A stretch of DNA of 64,000 nt from Psychrobacter sp. bablab_jr014 (GTDB lineage Bacteria; Pseudomonadota; Gammaproteobacteria; Pseudomonadales; Moraxellaceae), in assembly GCF_016464015.1 (NCBI RefSeq), contig NZ_JACDXT010000009.1, positions 62,001 to 126,000 of the forward strand. Reading direction: 5' to 3'. Positions 28,363-39,172 of this stretch are shown here, piece by piece. The position numbers and the translations under genes are program-made. Numbering within the stretch: the stretch's first letter is position 1; every line of letters starts with the position of its first letter. A model generated the notes under the pieces. That model worked only from the letters and a program-made list of their open reading frames with translations, searched no databases and had not been told where the DNA came from.

Positions 28363-29454
28363 TTAGGCTAAAAATTTGGTCACATACGCAGGATAAATAT
28401 GCGCCTGCAAATAAGCATAAAATGGCGCAACTGCGCGCTGTATCTTGGCATCACCGTGCTCACAGAGCCACTCAAGCTCAACCAATAAATCACGCATGAC
28501 CTTTGGAATGTCGTTTAAGTAACGTGCTTTGCCATCACGTTTAAATAGACGCACAAAAATGCCCAATACTTTTAAATGACGCTGCAAGCCCATGACCATC
28601 ACATCTTGAGTAAATTGCGCCAGCGTATCAGCGGTCGCTACGCCCTGCTGCTGCTGCAATCGCCAAAACGTTTCTGTCCAAGCGGCAATTTGCGCCTCTG
28701 ACCAATCCACATACGCATCGCGTACCAGCGACACAAAATCATAGGTATACGCGCCAATCACCGCATCTTGAAAATCAATAATGCCCAAACGCTCACTGTC
28801 AGCGCGGTCTTGCATCAGGTTACGGCTGTGATAGTCGCGATGCACGATAACTTGCGGCTGCGTACCAACTTGCGTGACAAGTGCCGTCAACATCGCATCC
28901 CACAGCGCGTCATCGAGCGTGGCATCAATATGCGGTATAAACCAATCACGGAACAGCTGCATTTCTTGGGTTAATTTTTCAGCGTCATAAAGCGGCAAGA
29001 CAGGCATGCCATCCACCGCGGTTGGTAGCGTTTGTAACGCAGCGAGGCTCTGCATGGCAGACAAATAATAAGCGTCCACTTGCGCCGCATCGGCGTCGGT
29101 CAATAAATGCGCAAACTCTACGCCCCCAAAGTCTTGCAGCACCAAAAAGCCCTTATCAATATCTTGGGCAAAAATATCAGGCACATTGACCACAGGACGC
29201 ATCACCGCCGCCACTGCCAAAAACTGCTGCATCGCCTCTTGCTCATCGGCAGAATCCATAACCATATAATAGCCGTCGTTTGCGCTGCCCAAAGCATGTA
29301 GCTGCAAACGGTGATAGCGGCGCGCGCTGGCATCACCTGCCAAGCTGTCGAGCGTGAAGGGCTGCGCGGCAAATACATGTTCAAGCCATAGGGTCAACTG
29401 CTGCAAACGGGCATCGGCAGCATGGTTTTGGTTCGGTGCGTGAGGTGTAGTCAT
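28363..29454 (-). CDS. amgK: N-acetylmuramate/N-acetylglucosamine kinase AmgK
   Basis: Aminoglycoside-phosphotransferase-fold sugar kinase that phosphorylates the anomeric carbon of MurNAc or GlcNAc during cell-wall recycling. Fold markers: GDASARRYHRL near residue 45, VLQDFGGVEFA, the catalytic loop IVHRDYHSRNLM and the metal site LGIIDFQDAVIG. The 363-residue length is normal. It is divergent from lptD and upstream of murU, as in Pseudomonas and Acinetobacter. Confidence 0.92.
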   Translation of the reverse strand: MTTPHAPNQNHAADARLQQLTLWLEHVFAAQPFTLDSLAGDASARRYHRLQLHALGSANDGYYMVMDSADEQEAMQQFLAVAAVMRPVVNVPDIFAQDIDKGFLVLQDFGGVEFAHLLTDADAAQVDAYYLSAMQSLAALQTLPTAVDGMPVLPLYDAEKLTQEMQLFRDWFIPHIDATLDDALWDAMLTALVTQVGTQPQVIVHRDYHSRNLMQDRADSERLGIIDFQDAVIGAYTYDFVSLVRDAYVDWSEAQIAAWTETFWRLQQQQGVATADTLAQFTQDVMVMGLQRHLKVLGIFVRLFKRDGKARYLNDIPKVMRDLLVELEWLCEHGDAKIQRAVAPFYAYLQAHIYPAYVTKFLA

Positions 29455-29703
29455 AGATTAAATCGCTGTCATAAACACATAAAAAAGAGGCCATTTATAG
29501 CATCAACACGCCATAAATTTTGGTGAATAGTGTAGCTGATTTGCTTTTTTTTGACTATGATAAGTCGTCTGCTTGCGAAAGACAATCTACCGCTGGCAGA
29601 CAGGCGATAGGTCACATACGATATCTGATGCCAGTTATCGTGCATTAATGCTATAGTATTGAGCAGTTTTGCTGTTCATTGATACGACAGGCGGGTTGCC
29701 TAA

Positions 29704-32700
29704 ATGTATCGCTGTGACACAGTGTTTATCGCATACGGTATAGAATCGTGGTCACACCACATTCATGACCACTCTTTAGGCTTGGCAATCATAGGTGCGC
29801 TTTTGTTATATTCTCCGCTTTATCAAAGCATTCGTCTGATCTTATTTGGTGCTTTAGGTTTGACCGTCAGTACCGCTGGTGCAGCGGTAACGACAGCAGG
29901 CGACACCCTTAGTATTGATGAAAATACCGTCATTACTAAGAGTAGAAAAGCAGCGACGCGCGCCTCTACTGATACTGCCGCAATAGACGCTCAAGGTGAC
30001 GCGACTGCCCAGACTAATACGTTTCGTACTGCCGACTGGGCGACCGCTTATGACACGCCTGTCAATACAGCGCAGCTGCTCAGTGGCAATCCTGCTATTC
30101 AGCGTCCCGCTGCGCCTATCTTGCAAGGTGACGCTGAGCCAACAGCAGACACAGATGCTGCCACCGCAGACACCTCTACTAAAAATGATTCAGTACGCGC
30201 TTCTCAAGCAGCAGATATTAATGAAGATGCCTCGTCCAGCTCAGCGCAAACCAAATCTGGCTCGCGGGTCGTGCCTAAGCTTGAAGGCTCACGCGCTGAG
30301 CGCAGTATCGCAACAGACCCAGCACTTGACAACAGTCAGCTGGATGTAAGTGAGGAGAGTATCCAAGAGAGCCTATCACGCTTGGCTGAATTTTATGAAT
30401 TAAAGCCAAACACACCAAAACAACCCACTATTGATACGGATGCGCAGGCCGCTGAGGCGACCGAAATCATACCTATTGGTCATGACTTGCGGTTATTTTC
30501 ACGCGCCGATAGCGATACGGATATCAATACTGCCGACAGCGCTCAACGCTGCGAAGGACAATGGGTGTACCCTTCGGCAAACCCCAATTATCAAAAAAGT
30601 GCCGCAGCACAAGGCTACGATTTACAAAGTGGTTTGCCAAACAATCAAGCGCCGCTATATAGTGAATCTGATTACGGCTACTATGACAATGTTGATTATG
30701 CCGAATTGTCAGGCAATGTCGTGATTAATCAGGGCACACAGCAAATCAAAGCAGAAAATATTGTCTTAGATTTAACGAGCGGCGTGGCGGGTGCACAAGG
30801 CAACGTCATGTTTACTGACAGCGCACTAGATGCTGAGACAGCCGATAATGACAGGCGCACTACCGAAGATGGTGGTCTGATTGGTGTGGCAGACAGCCTC
30901 GCCTACAGCACAGAAAACGGACAAAGTACTGCCTATGGTGTGGCGTTTGCCAGTGTGCCCATGCAAGCGCACGGCTATGCCAAACGTCTAAACCGTCCGA
31001 ACGAAACCAATTATGAGCTGGACGAGGTCATGTTCAGCACCTGTCCACCGACCAATCGTAAGTGGCAGTTTGATGCCAAAAGCATTGACATTGATACTGA
31101 TACAGGGCGCGGCGTCGCACGTGACACCACCTTTCGTATTGCAGATGTGCCTGTCTTTTATCTGCCCTATTTTAACTTTCCTGTAGACAGTCGGCGCAGC
31201 AGCGGCTTTTTGTTACCAAGTGCGAGTATTGGCAGTGAAAATGGCTTTGAGCTGGATGTACCCTATTACTTTAATCTTGCACCCAACTATGATGCGACCT
31301 TAAACACGCATGTTTATACCAACCGTAACCCGATGCTTTCAGGTGAGTTTCGCTATCTAACGGATGATTATGGTTCAGGTATTTTTAATGCCTCTTACCT
31401 ACCCAATGATAAAAAATACGATGGCGAAGACCGCAGCAGCTTTTTTTATGATCACCACTGGGAATCTAAAGACATTCCTCGCTTGAGTGGTGATGCCAAA
31501 TACAGCTATGTATCAGATCCTGATTATTTAAACGACTTCGACACTTTGGGTTTATCTGACAACACCTTAAACCTACCTCGCCGCGCGCAACTTAATTACT
31601 ACAATGATTATGTAAACGGCGAGCTTAAGGTCGAAACGTTCCAAACCCTACAAGCCTTTACTGACAGCAATACGGTACTACAAGACAAGGACAAGCCGTA
31701 TTCCCGTTTGCCGCAGCTTCAGATCGATTATCGTTTGCCGTGGTTTGAAAATATTGATATCAATGGGGTACACGACTCTGCGTACTTTAAAAAATCCATT
31801 GATGACGGTTCAGAAGCTGAGAAAAGTGGTATTCGTATTTATGACAAAATCAGCGCCAGCTATCCTTTTGAGCGCGCATGGGGTTATGTCAAACCAAAAG
31901 TCAGCCTACAGCATCTGTACACCTCCTACGATCAAGACAGCTTGGAGGACAACAACCTTGATGATAAAGATGGCAGCCGCTCGGTATTTGTGCCACAAGC
32001 GAGTATTGACGCAGGATTGAATTTTTATAAACCAGGTTCGCCATTTGGTGCGTTTGACGACAGCTTGGGCGGCTATCAAGTGCTCAGCCCGCGGGTGAAA
32101 TACACCTATTCGCCTTATGAAGAACAAAACGGTATTCCAAACTTTAATACCCGCATTGCTTCTATCAACTATGCGCAGCTGTATTCTGACAGTTGGTTCT
32201 TAGGCCATGACCGCTTGCAAGATTTGCACGCGCTAACGCCTGGCGTTAACTATCGTTACATCGACGCAACGGGCGTGACACGTTTTGATGGTAGCATTGC
32301 AGAACAGTTTTATCTGGATGATGGCCGTGTAACATTAGATGATGAACAGCCTGTGTTTAACAGTACGTCATCAGGGCTGGTGTGGGATGCCAGCACGCAG
32401 CCTTATAATAACTTTTGGGTCGATGTGAATGGCGCAGTTGATAACAGCTATGATTTAAACTATGTGACCACAGCGCTACGTTACCAACCTTCTGCAGACA
32501 GTTTGTTTAATATCGGTTATACAAAACGCCAGCGCGACGAGAATACCAATCAGCTGCCTTTATCTGCCATTACCAGCTCGGCGATTTTTCCAGTCAATGA
32601 CAAATGGCGCGTGTTGGCGCAGGGACAATACGACTTCCGTAGTGACAAAATGCTCGATGCGCTAGTCGGTATTGACTATGAAGATTGCTGCTTTGGGTTT

Positions 32701-32874
32701 GCTGTTTATGGACGCCGTTATTATAACGACTTGAACCTAAAAGACGATCCAACCCAAGCCATCATGGCAGAGATTCGTTTAAATGGTATTGGTAGTAACA
32801 GCAGTCGCCTAACCCGTCTATTGTCAGATAAAATCCAAGGTTTCGAGCCTGTACAGACGGCTTGGAAAGACTAA
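29704..32874 (+). CDS. lptD: LPS-assembly outer-membrane protein LptD
   Basis: Outer-membrane barrel that, with LptE, inserts lipopolysaccharide (here probably lipooligosaccharide) in the outer leaflet. 1056 residues, much longer than E. coli LptD (784). An N-terminal hydrophobic stretch (about 30-60) is the probable signal; a low-complexity Ala/Asp/Thr region follows to about 270. An OstA/LptA-like jellyroll begins near 330 (YAELSGNVVINQGTQQIKAE), then the barrel. The four disulfide cysteines are all present: Cys283, Cys447 and the adjacent Cys995-Cys996. Upstream in-frame start choice is uncertain because the N-terminus before the hydrophobic stretch is long. Confidence 0.95.
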   Translation: MYRCDTVFIAYGIESWSHHIHDHSLGLAIIGALLLYSPLYQSIRLILFGALGLTVSTAGAAVTTAGDTLSIDENTVITKSRKAATRASTDTAAIDAQGDATAQTNTFRTADWATAYDTPVNTAQLLSGNPAIQRPAAPILQGDAEPTADTDAATADTSTKNDSVRASQAADINEDASSSSAQTKSGSRVVPKLEGSRAERSIATDPALDNSQLDVSEESIQESLSRLAEFYELKPNTPKQPTIDTDAQAAEATEIIPIGHDLRLFSRADSDTDINTADSAQRCEGQWVYPSANPNYQKSAAAQGYDLQSGLPNNQAPLYSESDYGYYDNVDYAELSGNVVINQGTQQIKAENIVLDLTSGVAGAQGNVMFTDSALDAETADNDRRTTEDGGLIGVADSLAYSTENGQSTAYGVAFASVPMQAHGYAKRLNRPNETNYELDEVMFSTCPPTNRKWQFDAKSIDIDTDTGRGVARDTTFRIADVPVFYLPYFNFPVDSRRSSGFLLPSASIGSENGFELDVPYYFNLAPNYDATLNTHVYTNRNPMLSGEFRYLTDDYGSGIFNASYLPNDKKYDGEDRSSFFYDHHWESKDIPRLSGDAKYSYVSDPDYLNDFDTLGLSDNTLNLPRRAQLNYYNDYVNGELKVETFQTLQAFTDSNTVLQDKDKPYSRLPQLQIDYRLPWFENIDINGVHDSAYFKKSIDDGSEAEKSGIRIYDKISASYPFERAWGYVKPKVSLQHLYTSYDQDSLEDNNLDDKDGSRSVFVPQASIDAGLNFYKPGSPFGAFDDSLGGYQVLSPRVKYTYSPYEEQNGIPNFNTRIASINYAQLYSDSWFLGHDRLQDLHALTPGVNYRYIDATGVTRFDGSIAEQFYLDDGRVTLDDEQPVFNSTSSGLVWDASTQPYNNFWVDVNGAVDNSYDLNYVTTALRYQPSADSLFNIGYTKRQRDENTNQLPLSAITSSAIFPVNDKWRVLAQGQYDFRSDKMLDALVGIDYEDCCFGFAVYGRRYYNDLNLKDDPTQAIMAEIRLNGIGSNSSRLTRLLSDKIQGFEPVQTAWKD

Positions 32875-33002
32875 AAAAATACCATTGGCCGTCATTAGGC
32901 GGCCTTTATTACCCCCTTTTTTGACAGGTCTGGAATGTCGCTGTATAAAAGAAGCGATAAGGCCTATTGCCATCCGATGCGATGATATTGATGAGGAGCA
33001 TC

Positions 33003-34388
33003 ATGAGATTTTTTTCTTTACGTCAAAGCAGCCGCGCTGTATTACTGTTCATGGGTGTAAGCGGTGGCTTGATGCTAAACCTGCAGGCACAAGCAGCCAC
33101 GGATAATGCCGTGCAGACAAGTGCTAATACCAATACCAATGCACGTGCCAGCGCTACAGGCAGCTCAGATGGCATCATCGCTGTCGTCAATGACAACACC
33201 ATCTTAAAAAGTGAGCTGGTTAACGCCATTAATCAAACCCGCGCACGTGCTGAAGCCGCAGGTGAGCCAATTAATAATGCTCAGCTACAGTCAGAAGTGT
33301 TAGATGCGCTTATCATGCGTGAGCTACAGTTGTCGATGATTAATCGTATGGGTCTAAAACCAGACGAAGACGCGGTTAATCAGCGCCTTGCGCAAATCGC
33401 TCAAGCTGAAGGCTTAGGCAGTATTCAAGCATTACAACAAAGCATGGATCGTACCCAACCTGGCAGCTATGCAGGTCTGCGTGCAAAATTGATGGAAGAT
33501 GCCGCTATTCAAACGCTACAGCAGCGCCAAGTCAGCCGCCGCGTACGCATCACCGAACAAGACATCGATGCTTTCTTATCATCGCCCGAAGCCAAGCGCC
33601 TCAATCAAAGCGAATACCAAACCATTCACGTACGCGTGCCTTATATTGATGACTACAACCGCCTATCGGACAGTCAGCGCGCGCAAGCCCTAGAAGTCGC
33701 AAAGTCATTACGCAGCGAACTACAGGCGCCAAATGCTAATGTAGAAGCCATCCTTGCCCAAGCGCAGTCACGTTACCAGCTGCCCATTCAAGGTGGCAAC
33801 ATGGGCTACCATAAAGCAGCCAACTTGCCGACAGCGCTGGCGGATCAAATTACTGAGCTACCTATCGGTGGGGTCACTGAGCCGATGGTCACGCCTGAAG
33901 GCATTGATATTATTAAGCTTGCCGATAAAAAAGAAGCCGACAGTATGGTCGTGCCACAGTGGCATGTGCGTCATATCTTAGTCAAAGTGGATGCGCTACA
34001 AAACTCCGCCATGGCGCAGCAAAAAATTAATGACTTGTACGAACAGCTGCGTCAAGGTGCAGACTTCGCTAATTTAGCGGCGACGTATTCAGACGATCCA
34101 GGTTCAGCAGGCCGTGGTGGCGACTTAGAGTGGGTCAGCGAAGGCGATATGGTTGCGCCATTTGAAGCCACCATGAAAAACACAGCCGTCGGTGACTATT
34201 CAGCGCCCTTCCAGACCAATTTTGGCTGGCATATTCTAGAGGTAGAAGACACACGCCAGCAAGACGTGAGTGACGATTACCGTCGCAATCTTGCTCAGCA
34301 AGCGCTATATCAACGCCTTGCGCCACAAGCGAAAGAAGACTGGTTACAAGAGCTGCGAGCAGGCGCCTATATTCAGGTCATGCAATAA
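33003..34388 (+). CDS. surA: Periplasmic chaperone and prolyl isomerase SurA
   Basis: Escorts outer-membrane proteins to BamA. A signal peptide covers the first ~35 residues (RAVLLFMGVSGGLML, ending AQAATDN). The SurA N-domain follows (IIAVVNDNTILKSELVNAI), then two parvulin-type PPIase domains; the second carries the usual WHVRHILVK start, TYSDDPGSAGRGGDLEWV and the closing FGWHILEVEDTR. ATG 33003 was chosen because GAGGAG lies upstream; a longer frame from 32967 would displace the signal peptide. It is 128 bases downstream of lptD, the classical order. Confidence 0.95.
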   Translation: MRFFSLRQSSRAVLLFMGVSGGLMLNLQAQAATDNAVQTSANTNTNARASATGSSDGIIAVVNDNTILKSELVNAINQTRARAEAAGEPINNAQLQSEVLDALIMRELQLSMINRMGLKPDEDAVNQRLAQIAQAEGLGSIQALQQSMDRTQPGSYAGLRAKLMEDAAIQTLQQRQVSRRVRITEQDIDAFLSSPEAKRLNQSEYQTIHVRVPYIDDYNRLSDSQRAQALEVAKSLRSELQAPNANVEAILAQAQSRYQLPIQGGNMGYHKAANLPTALADQITELPIGGVTEPMVTPEGIDIIKLADKKEADSMVVPQWHVRHILVKVDALQNSAMAQQKINDLYEQLRQGADFANLAATYSDDPGSAGRGGDLEWVSEGDMVAPFEATMKNTAVGDYSAPFQTNFGWHILEVEDTRQQDVSDDYRRNLAQQALYQRLAPQAKEDWLQELRAGAYIQVMQ

Positions 34389-34404
34389 ATCGTTGTTATA
34401 AGGC

Positions 34405-34433
34405 AAAAAGCACTCCAGATGGGGTGCTTTTTA
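34405..34433 (+). terminator. Intrinsic terminator after surA
   Basis: AAAAAGCACTCC, loop AGAT, GGGGTGCTTTTT, 16 bases past the surA stop. Confidence 0.85.
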
Positions 34434-34491
34434 TTTGGTCGATTTAAACGTAAAACGTGTACAACATACTGTCAGTATTTATAGACAATAA

Positions 34492-34525
34492 AAAACCCGA
34501 ACCTAGGGCGATTGGTTCGGGTTTT
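34492..34525. terminator. Second, bidirectional terminator-like hairpin
   Basis: AAAACCCGAACC pairs perfectly with GGTTCGGGTTTT around a ten-base loop, with A and T tracts in both directions. Confidence 0.75.
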
Positions 34526-34705
34526 GGCTTTATCACAATGTTATTATTATTATACTTCCTTGATGACTTATCCTAAGTCGTATCTATCAGTAAAAAACAA
34601 ACAGCGGGCTGACTGTAACTTCTGTACTGATAGCTCAACACAGCATCCTTGGCTTCCTTGTGTTGATGGGTTCATTGTATGCATATATCTAGGAAGCGCA
34701 TAGCC

Positions 34706-34736
34706 GCAAAAAGCGCTATTTGTTGTACGCTTTTGC
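34706..34736 (-). terminator. Terminator of the EEP hydrolase gene
   Basis: On the minus strand GCAAAAGCG pairs with CGCTTTTTGC, eight bases beyond the stop codon at 34744. Confidence 0.6.
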
Positions 34737-34743
34737 TTACACG

Positions 34744-35943
34744 CTACGACCTGACAGATTGCTGACTACTGCTTGCCCCTTTGGATGCAGTTTGCGCATT
34801 GTCTTTTTCTATTTGCGCTTTGTCTTCCTCAGTCTGCGTTTTAGCATGCTCTTTAGACACTTTACTGCCCTCTTCTTTACCCTCTTTTATTTTATCTTTG
34901 GTCTCCTCAATATCCGTCTCTTCGGCCTGTGGTGCGTTTTGCTGCTGACGGGCGCTTTCTGCAGGCTCATATTGCAATATCGTTAGTACAGGGAAATGAT
35001 CTGAACCAATAGAAGGCAAGCGTTTGATATCGACTAAGGTAAAGCAGGTGCTGTGAAAAATATGATCCAGTGCCCAACGTAAAAATGGATATTTGACATG
35101 AAAGGTATTGATAAAATGACGACCGATGCGAGGGTCAAGCAGTCCTGAGACACGGTGAAAACGGCGCGTGGTTCTAGACCAAGCCACATCATTTAAGTCA
35201 CCTGCCAAGATGGCGGTTTGTTTGTTTTCTTGAATGTGGCGACCGACCATCAGTAGCTCGGCATCACGTGTGGTCGATTTTTCAGCTTCAGTGGGGCTGG
35301 GTGGCATCGGATGCATACAATAGAGCCAGATGCGGCGCGTATCGGTCAATTGCAACTGAGTATGAATCGAAGGGATGTCATCTATCATTAGATAATGAAT
35401 GGTCGGATCAATCAGCTCAATTTTACTGTATAAATGCATGCCATATAAATTATCGAGTGGGATTTTAACGGTATACGGATAATCAGGTTCAATAACCTCC
35501 AGCGCCTCTTCCCACTTTTTGTCACTCTCTAATGTGATTAAAATATCTGGCTCGTGCTCATTTACCAAGTCAATCAATTTTTGCTTATGCGGATTGGGCG
35601 TGAGTACATTGGATACCATAATTTTGATTTGTAAAGCACCTGGCAAATCTTTTGCAGATTGCACCTCTGATTTCCATAGCAAGGTATAGGGCAGCACCAT
35701 ATACAGCTGAAACAGCATTGATAGCGTCAAGACGATAAATATAAACCATTGCCACATGCCCCACTCAGAAAAAAAGCACAGCATACCCGCCCAAGACAGT
35801 AGTCCCAATACCAAAATCTGAATGCGTGGAAACTCCACACCGCGTACCCACCAGTTATCAAGTGGTAGACAGCCCCATACGGTCACAAAGCTCGTTAATC
35901 CCGCCATAATCAATGCGCTGTAATATAATAACGAGAGATCCAT
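34744..35943 (-). CDS. Membrane-anchored endonuclease/exonuclease/phosphatase-fold protein
   Basis: Three N-terminal membrane helices (residues about 5-85) are followed by an EEP (DNase I-like) domain. Active-site elements include MVSNVLTPNPHKQ, Glu in ITLESDKKW, GDLNDVAWS and the C-terminal GSDHFPVL catalytic His. The closest familiar group is the YafD-like family. Activity in the periplasm is likely; whether it cleaves nucleic acid, phospholipid or another phosphodiester is unknown. The last ~75 residues are a Lys/Glu/Gln-rich charged tail, outside the fold. Single gene, divergent from asd. Confidence 0.85.
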   Translation of the reverse strand: MDLSLLYYSALIMAGLTSFVTVWGCLPLDNWWVRGVEFPRIQILVLGLLSWAGMLCFFSEWGMWQWFIFIVLTLSMLFQLYMVLPYTLLWKSEVQSAKDLPGALQIKIMVSNVLTPNPHKQKLIDLVNEHEPDILITLESDKKWEEALEVIEPDYPYTVKIPLDNLYGMHLYSKIELIDPTIHYLMIDDIPSIHTQLQLTDTRRIWLYCMHPMPPSPTEAEKSTTRDAELLMVGRHIQENKQTAILAGDLNDVAWSRTTRRFHRVSGLLDPRIGRHFINTFHVKYPFLRWALDHIFHSTCFTLVDIKRLPSIGSDHFPVLTILQYEPAESARQQQNAPQAEETDIEETKDKIKEGKEEGSKVSKEHAKTQTEEDKAQIEKDNAQTASKGASSSQQSVRS

Positions 35944-36333
35944 GATGTGTGTCAGCCCTTATATTTATCATTATCAAAAAGAAGCCAAAAAAGAAGCCAA
36001 AAGTTAAATGGGGGGGGTTACTGTCCGTCTTACTTTAACACCTAGATAAAAACCCGCCTACCATCTCTTACCCATTCTTGTACGCTTATCATCAAATTAC
36101 TACATTTAGTGCACGTGAGCTGTACTTAATAGGGCGTGTCATCAAGGTGGGACAAGTCTTGTGTTGCATAAGCTTATGCAAAAAACTGGCTATAACTAAA
36201 AATTATCTAAACCATAAAAACATTTGAATAATATTCACCCGTTATCAGTCAAAACGCCTTGCATTTTAGGCGCATTAACGGCATTGTTGTGTATTAATAT
36301 GGCAAAACTAACTGTAGGTAAGGACTGTATATC
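35944..36333. other. Divergent region EEP hydrolase / asd
   Basis: About 390 bases. It contains an eight-G homopolymer at 36010-36017, tandem AAGAAGCC units near 35980-36000, an end-only interspersed repeat copy at 36130-36145, and a perfect 14-base palindrome GCATAAGCTTATGC just beyond. Promoters for both genes must lie here. Confidence 0.55.
36130..36145 (+). repeat. End-only copy of the GGGCGTGTCATCA repeat
   Basis: TAGGGCGTGTCATCAA matches the start of the repeat at 8490 but the TTTAGCGGTCTTA block does not follow. Confidence 0.5.
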
Positions 36334-37464
36334 ATGAGTGATTTAACGGTAGGTTTGGTAGGCTGGCGCGGTATGGTCGGCTCGGTATTAATGCAACGTA
36401 TGCAGGAAGAAAATGATTTTACGGGCATTACCCCCGTATTTTTTTCGACCAGTAATGCAGGCGGCGCAGCACCAAGCTTTGATGGTATTAAAACCGGCGA
36501 ACTAAAAGATGCTCATGATATTGCTGCATTGGCAGCGTGTGATGTGATTATCACCTGTCAAGGCGGCGACTACACCAAAAAGGTACATCAGCCATTACGC
36601 GATAGCGGCTGGAACGGCTACTGGGTAGACGCAGCCAGTACCCTACGCATGGAAAACGACAGCATCATTATTCTAGACCCTGTCAACCGCAACGTCATTG
36701 ACGATGCTCTAGCCGCAGGTAAAAAAGACTTTATCGGTGGTAACTGCACTGTGTCACTGATGCTCATGGCTATCGGCGAGCTGTTTAACCGCGGCTGGGT
36801 TGAGTGGGTCAGCGCTATGACCTATCAAGCTGCCAGTGGCTCAGGCGCAAACAACATGCGCGAGCTGATTAATGGTATGGGCGTACTGCGTGATGCGGTT
36901 GCTGATGAACTTGCTGATCCTGCCAGCGCCATTTTAGATATTGACAAAAAAATCGCCGAAACACAGCGCTCAAGCGATTTCCCGACTCAGTACTTCGGTG
37001 TACCACTGGCAGGCAGCTTGATTCCTTATATCGATAGCCAACTAGAAAACCATCAGTCACGTGAAGAATGGAAAGGCGGCGTAGAAACCAATAAAATCCT
37101 TGGCAACAGCGGCGAAGACACCATCGCTATCGACGGTATGTGTGTTCGCGTTGGTGCGATGCGTTGTCACGCGCAAGGCTTGACCATCAAGCTAAAGCAA
37201 GACATCCCACTCGAAGAGATCGAAGCGGCGCTAAAAGGCAGCGGTAATGAGTGGCTAGATGTCGTTGAAGATACCAAAGAGACGACCGTTGAACGCTTAA
37301 CGCCTGTTGCAGTCACTGGCACACTGACTGTCGCACTAGGACGCTTGCGTAAACTGAACATGGGCGGCGAATATCTTGGCGCATTCACTGTAGGCGATCA
37401 GCTACTATGGGGTGCAGCAGAGCCGCTACGCCGTATGCTCAATATCATCCGTGAACAAAAATAA
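36334..37464 (+). CDS. asd: Aspartate-semialdehyde dehydrogenase
   Basis: Reduces aspartyl-4-phosphate to aspartate semialdehyde, the branch point to lysine/diaminopimelate, threonine and methionine. The NADP-binding turn [13 protein letters not shown] is at the N-terminus. The catalytic Cys lies in [12 protein letters not shown], the substrate residues in TYQAASGSG, and the catalytic His in [11 protein letters not shown]. The 376-residue length and these motifs place it in the proteobacterial long-form group. It is monocistronic, ended by a strong terminator at 37484. Confidence 0.97.
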   Translation: MSDLTVGLVGWRGMVGSVLMQRMQEENDFTGITPVFFSTSNAGGAAPSFDGIKTGELKDAHDIAALAACDVIITCQGGDYTKKVHQPLRDSGWNGYWVDAASTLRMENDSIIILDPVNRNVIDDALAAGKKDFIGGNCTVSLMLMAIGELFNRGWVEWVSAMTYQAASGSGANNMRELINGMGVLRDAVADELADPASAILDIDKKIAETQRSSDFPTQYFGVPLAGSLIPYIDSQLENHQSREEWKGGVETNKILGNSGEDTIAIDGMCVRVGAMRCHAQGLTIKLKQDIPLEEIEAALKGSGNEWLDVVEDTKETTVERLTPVAVTGTLTVALGRLRKLNMGGEYLGAFTVGDQLLWGAAEPLRRMLNIIREQK

Positions 37465-37483
37465 GACGCCCAATAGATAAATA

Positions 37484-37512
37484 AAAAAAGACAGCTTTGG
37501 CTGTCTTTTTTT
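37484..37512 (+). terminator. Intrinsic terminator after asd
   Basis: AAAAAAAGACAGC, loop TTTG, GCTGTCTTTTTTT. Symmetrical, so it can work in both directions. Confidence 0.9.
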
Positions 37513-37562
37513 GTGGCAGGTGACTGGGCTTATTGTCCATCATCGTAATAGCATGAGTTTTA

Positions 37563-37660
37563 TTTGACTTCCTCCCGTCCCTAAAGTGAGGGGATTCCTA
37601 CTGCTAGACGGTCAAGCCCGACCGCGACCTTTGTTAATACCATGATGCTCAGGTCTTATA
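37563..37660 (-). mobile_element. Relic IS200/IS605-type right end
   Basis: On the minus strand the sequence runs GGTCGGGCTTGACCGTC, TAGCAGTAGGAATCCCCTCA, then CTTTAGGGACGGGAGGAAGT. This is the layout found at the 3' end of tnpB genes in IS200/IS605 elements, where the tnpB stop is followed by the guide-RNA scaffold and the CCCTC/GAGGG hairpin of the right end. No TnpB or TnpA reading frame remains next to it. A short open stretch (ending RPEHHGINKGRGRA, stop) may be the last codons of a tnpB but is too short to prove it. Confidence 0.6.
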
Positions 37661-37736
37661 TAAACGCAACAAATCACAATATCTGCCACGCATCAAGGTA
37701 GAGCAATGGTATAATTGGGCGTATTTTCATTGTTAA

Positions 37737-38903
<1,167 letters not shown>

Positions 38904-38955
38904 CATCTCGGGTGCAGTTGTACAGCGCCAGTTGTTAAACGTGAATAGTAAAGAC

Positions 38956-38992
38956 AAAAAAGCCAGTGAGCATGCACCCACTGGCTTTTTTT
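38956..38992. terminator. Bidirectional terminator tgt / metS
   Basis: AAAAAAGCCAGTG and CACTGGCTTTTTTT flank a short loop between convergent genes, with A and T tracts for both directions. Confidence 0.88.
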
Positions 38993-39011
38993 ATTACTGC
39001 GTCATGACCGC

Positions 39012-39143
39012 TTAGTGATGGTCATCGGACAATTCACTCATGGGAATGTCAGGGTGCTTTCTAAGATGCAAAATCGCTGCAATCAGACCGCCCCAAATCA
39101 GCAGCATTGAGATAATCATAAAAATAATTGCTGAAGTACTCAT
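39012..39143 (-). CDS. metS: Methionine/alanine importer small subunit (MetS type)
   Basis: 43 residues: one membrane helix (AIIFMIISMLLIWGGLIAAI) followed by LHLRKHPDIPMSE and an acidic/His end. The pattern matches the MetS-type small subunits encoded with NSS-family transporters of the Corynebacterium MetP type. It starts at ATG 39141-39143, 29 bases after the transporter stop, so the two form an operon. In the known system the small subunit is needed for transport activity. Confidence 0.85.
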   Translation of the reverse strand: MSTSAIIFMIISMLLIWGGLIAAILHLRKHPDIPMSELSDDHH

Positions 39144-39172
39144 AATAAATCCTTAGTCATCTTTTACTCTGA

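Larger units (their letters stand above)
34389..34743. other. Convergent intergenic region surA / EEP hydrolase
   Basis: Holds three hairpins: 34405-34433 (surA terminator), 34492-34525 and 34706-34736. The sequence between them has a 63-codon open frame with no coding character. Confidence 0.6.

Noticed and set aside
34512..34703. 63-codon ORF between surA and the EEP hydrolase
   Set aside because: Lies between terminators, begins inside a hairpin flank, has no ribosome site and no recognisable product.
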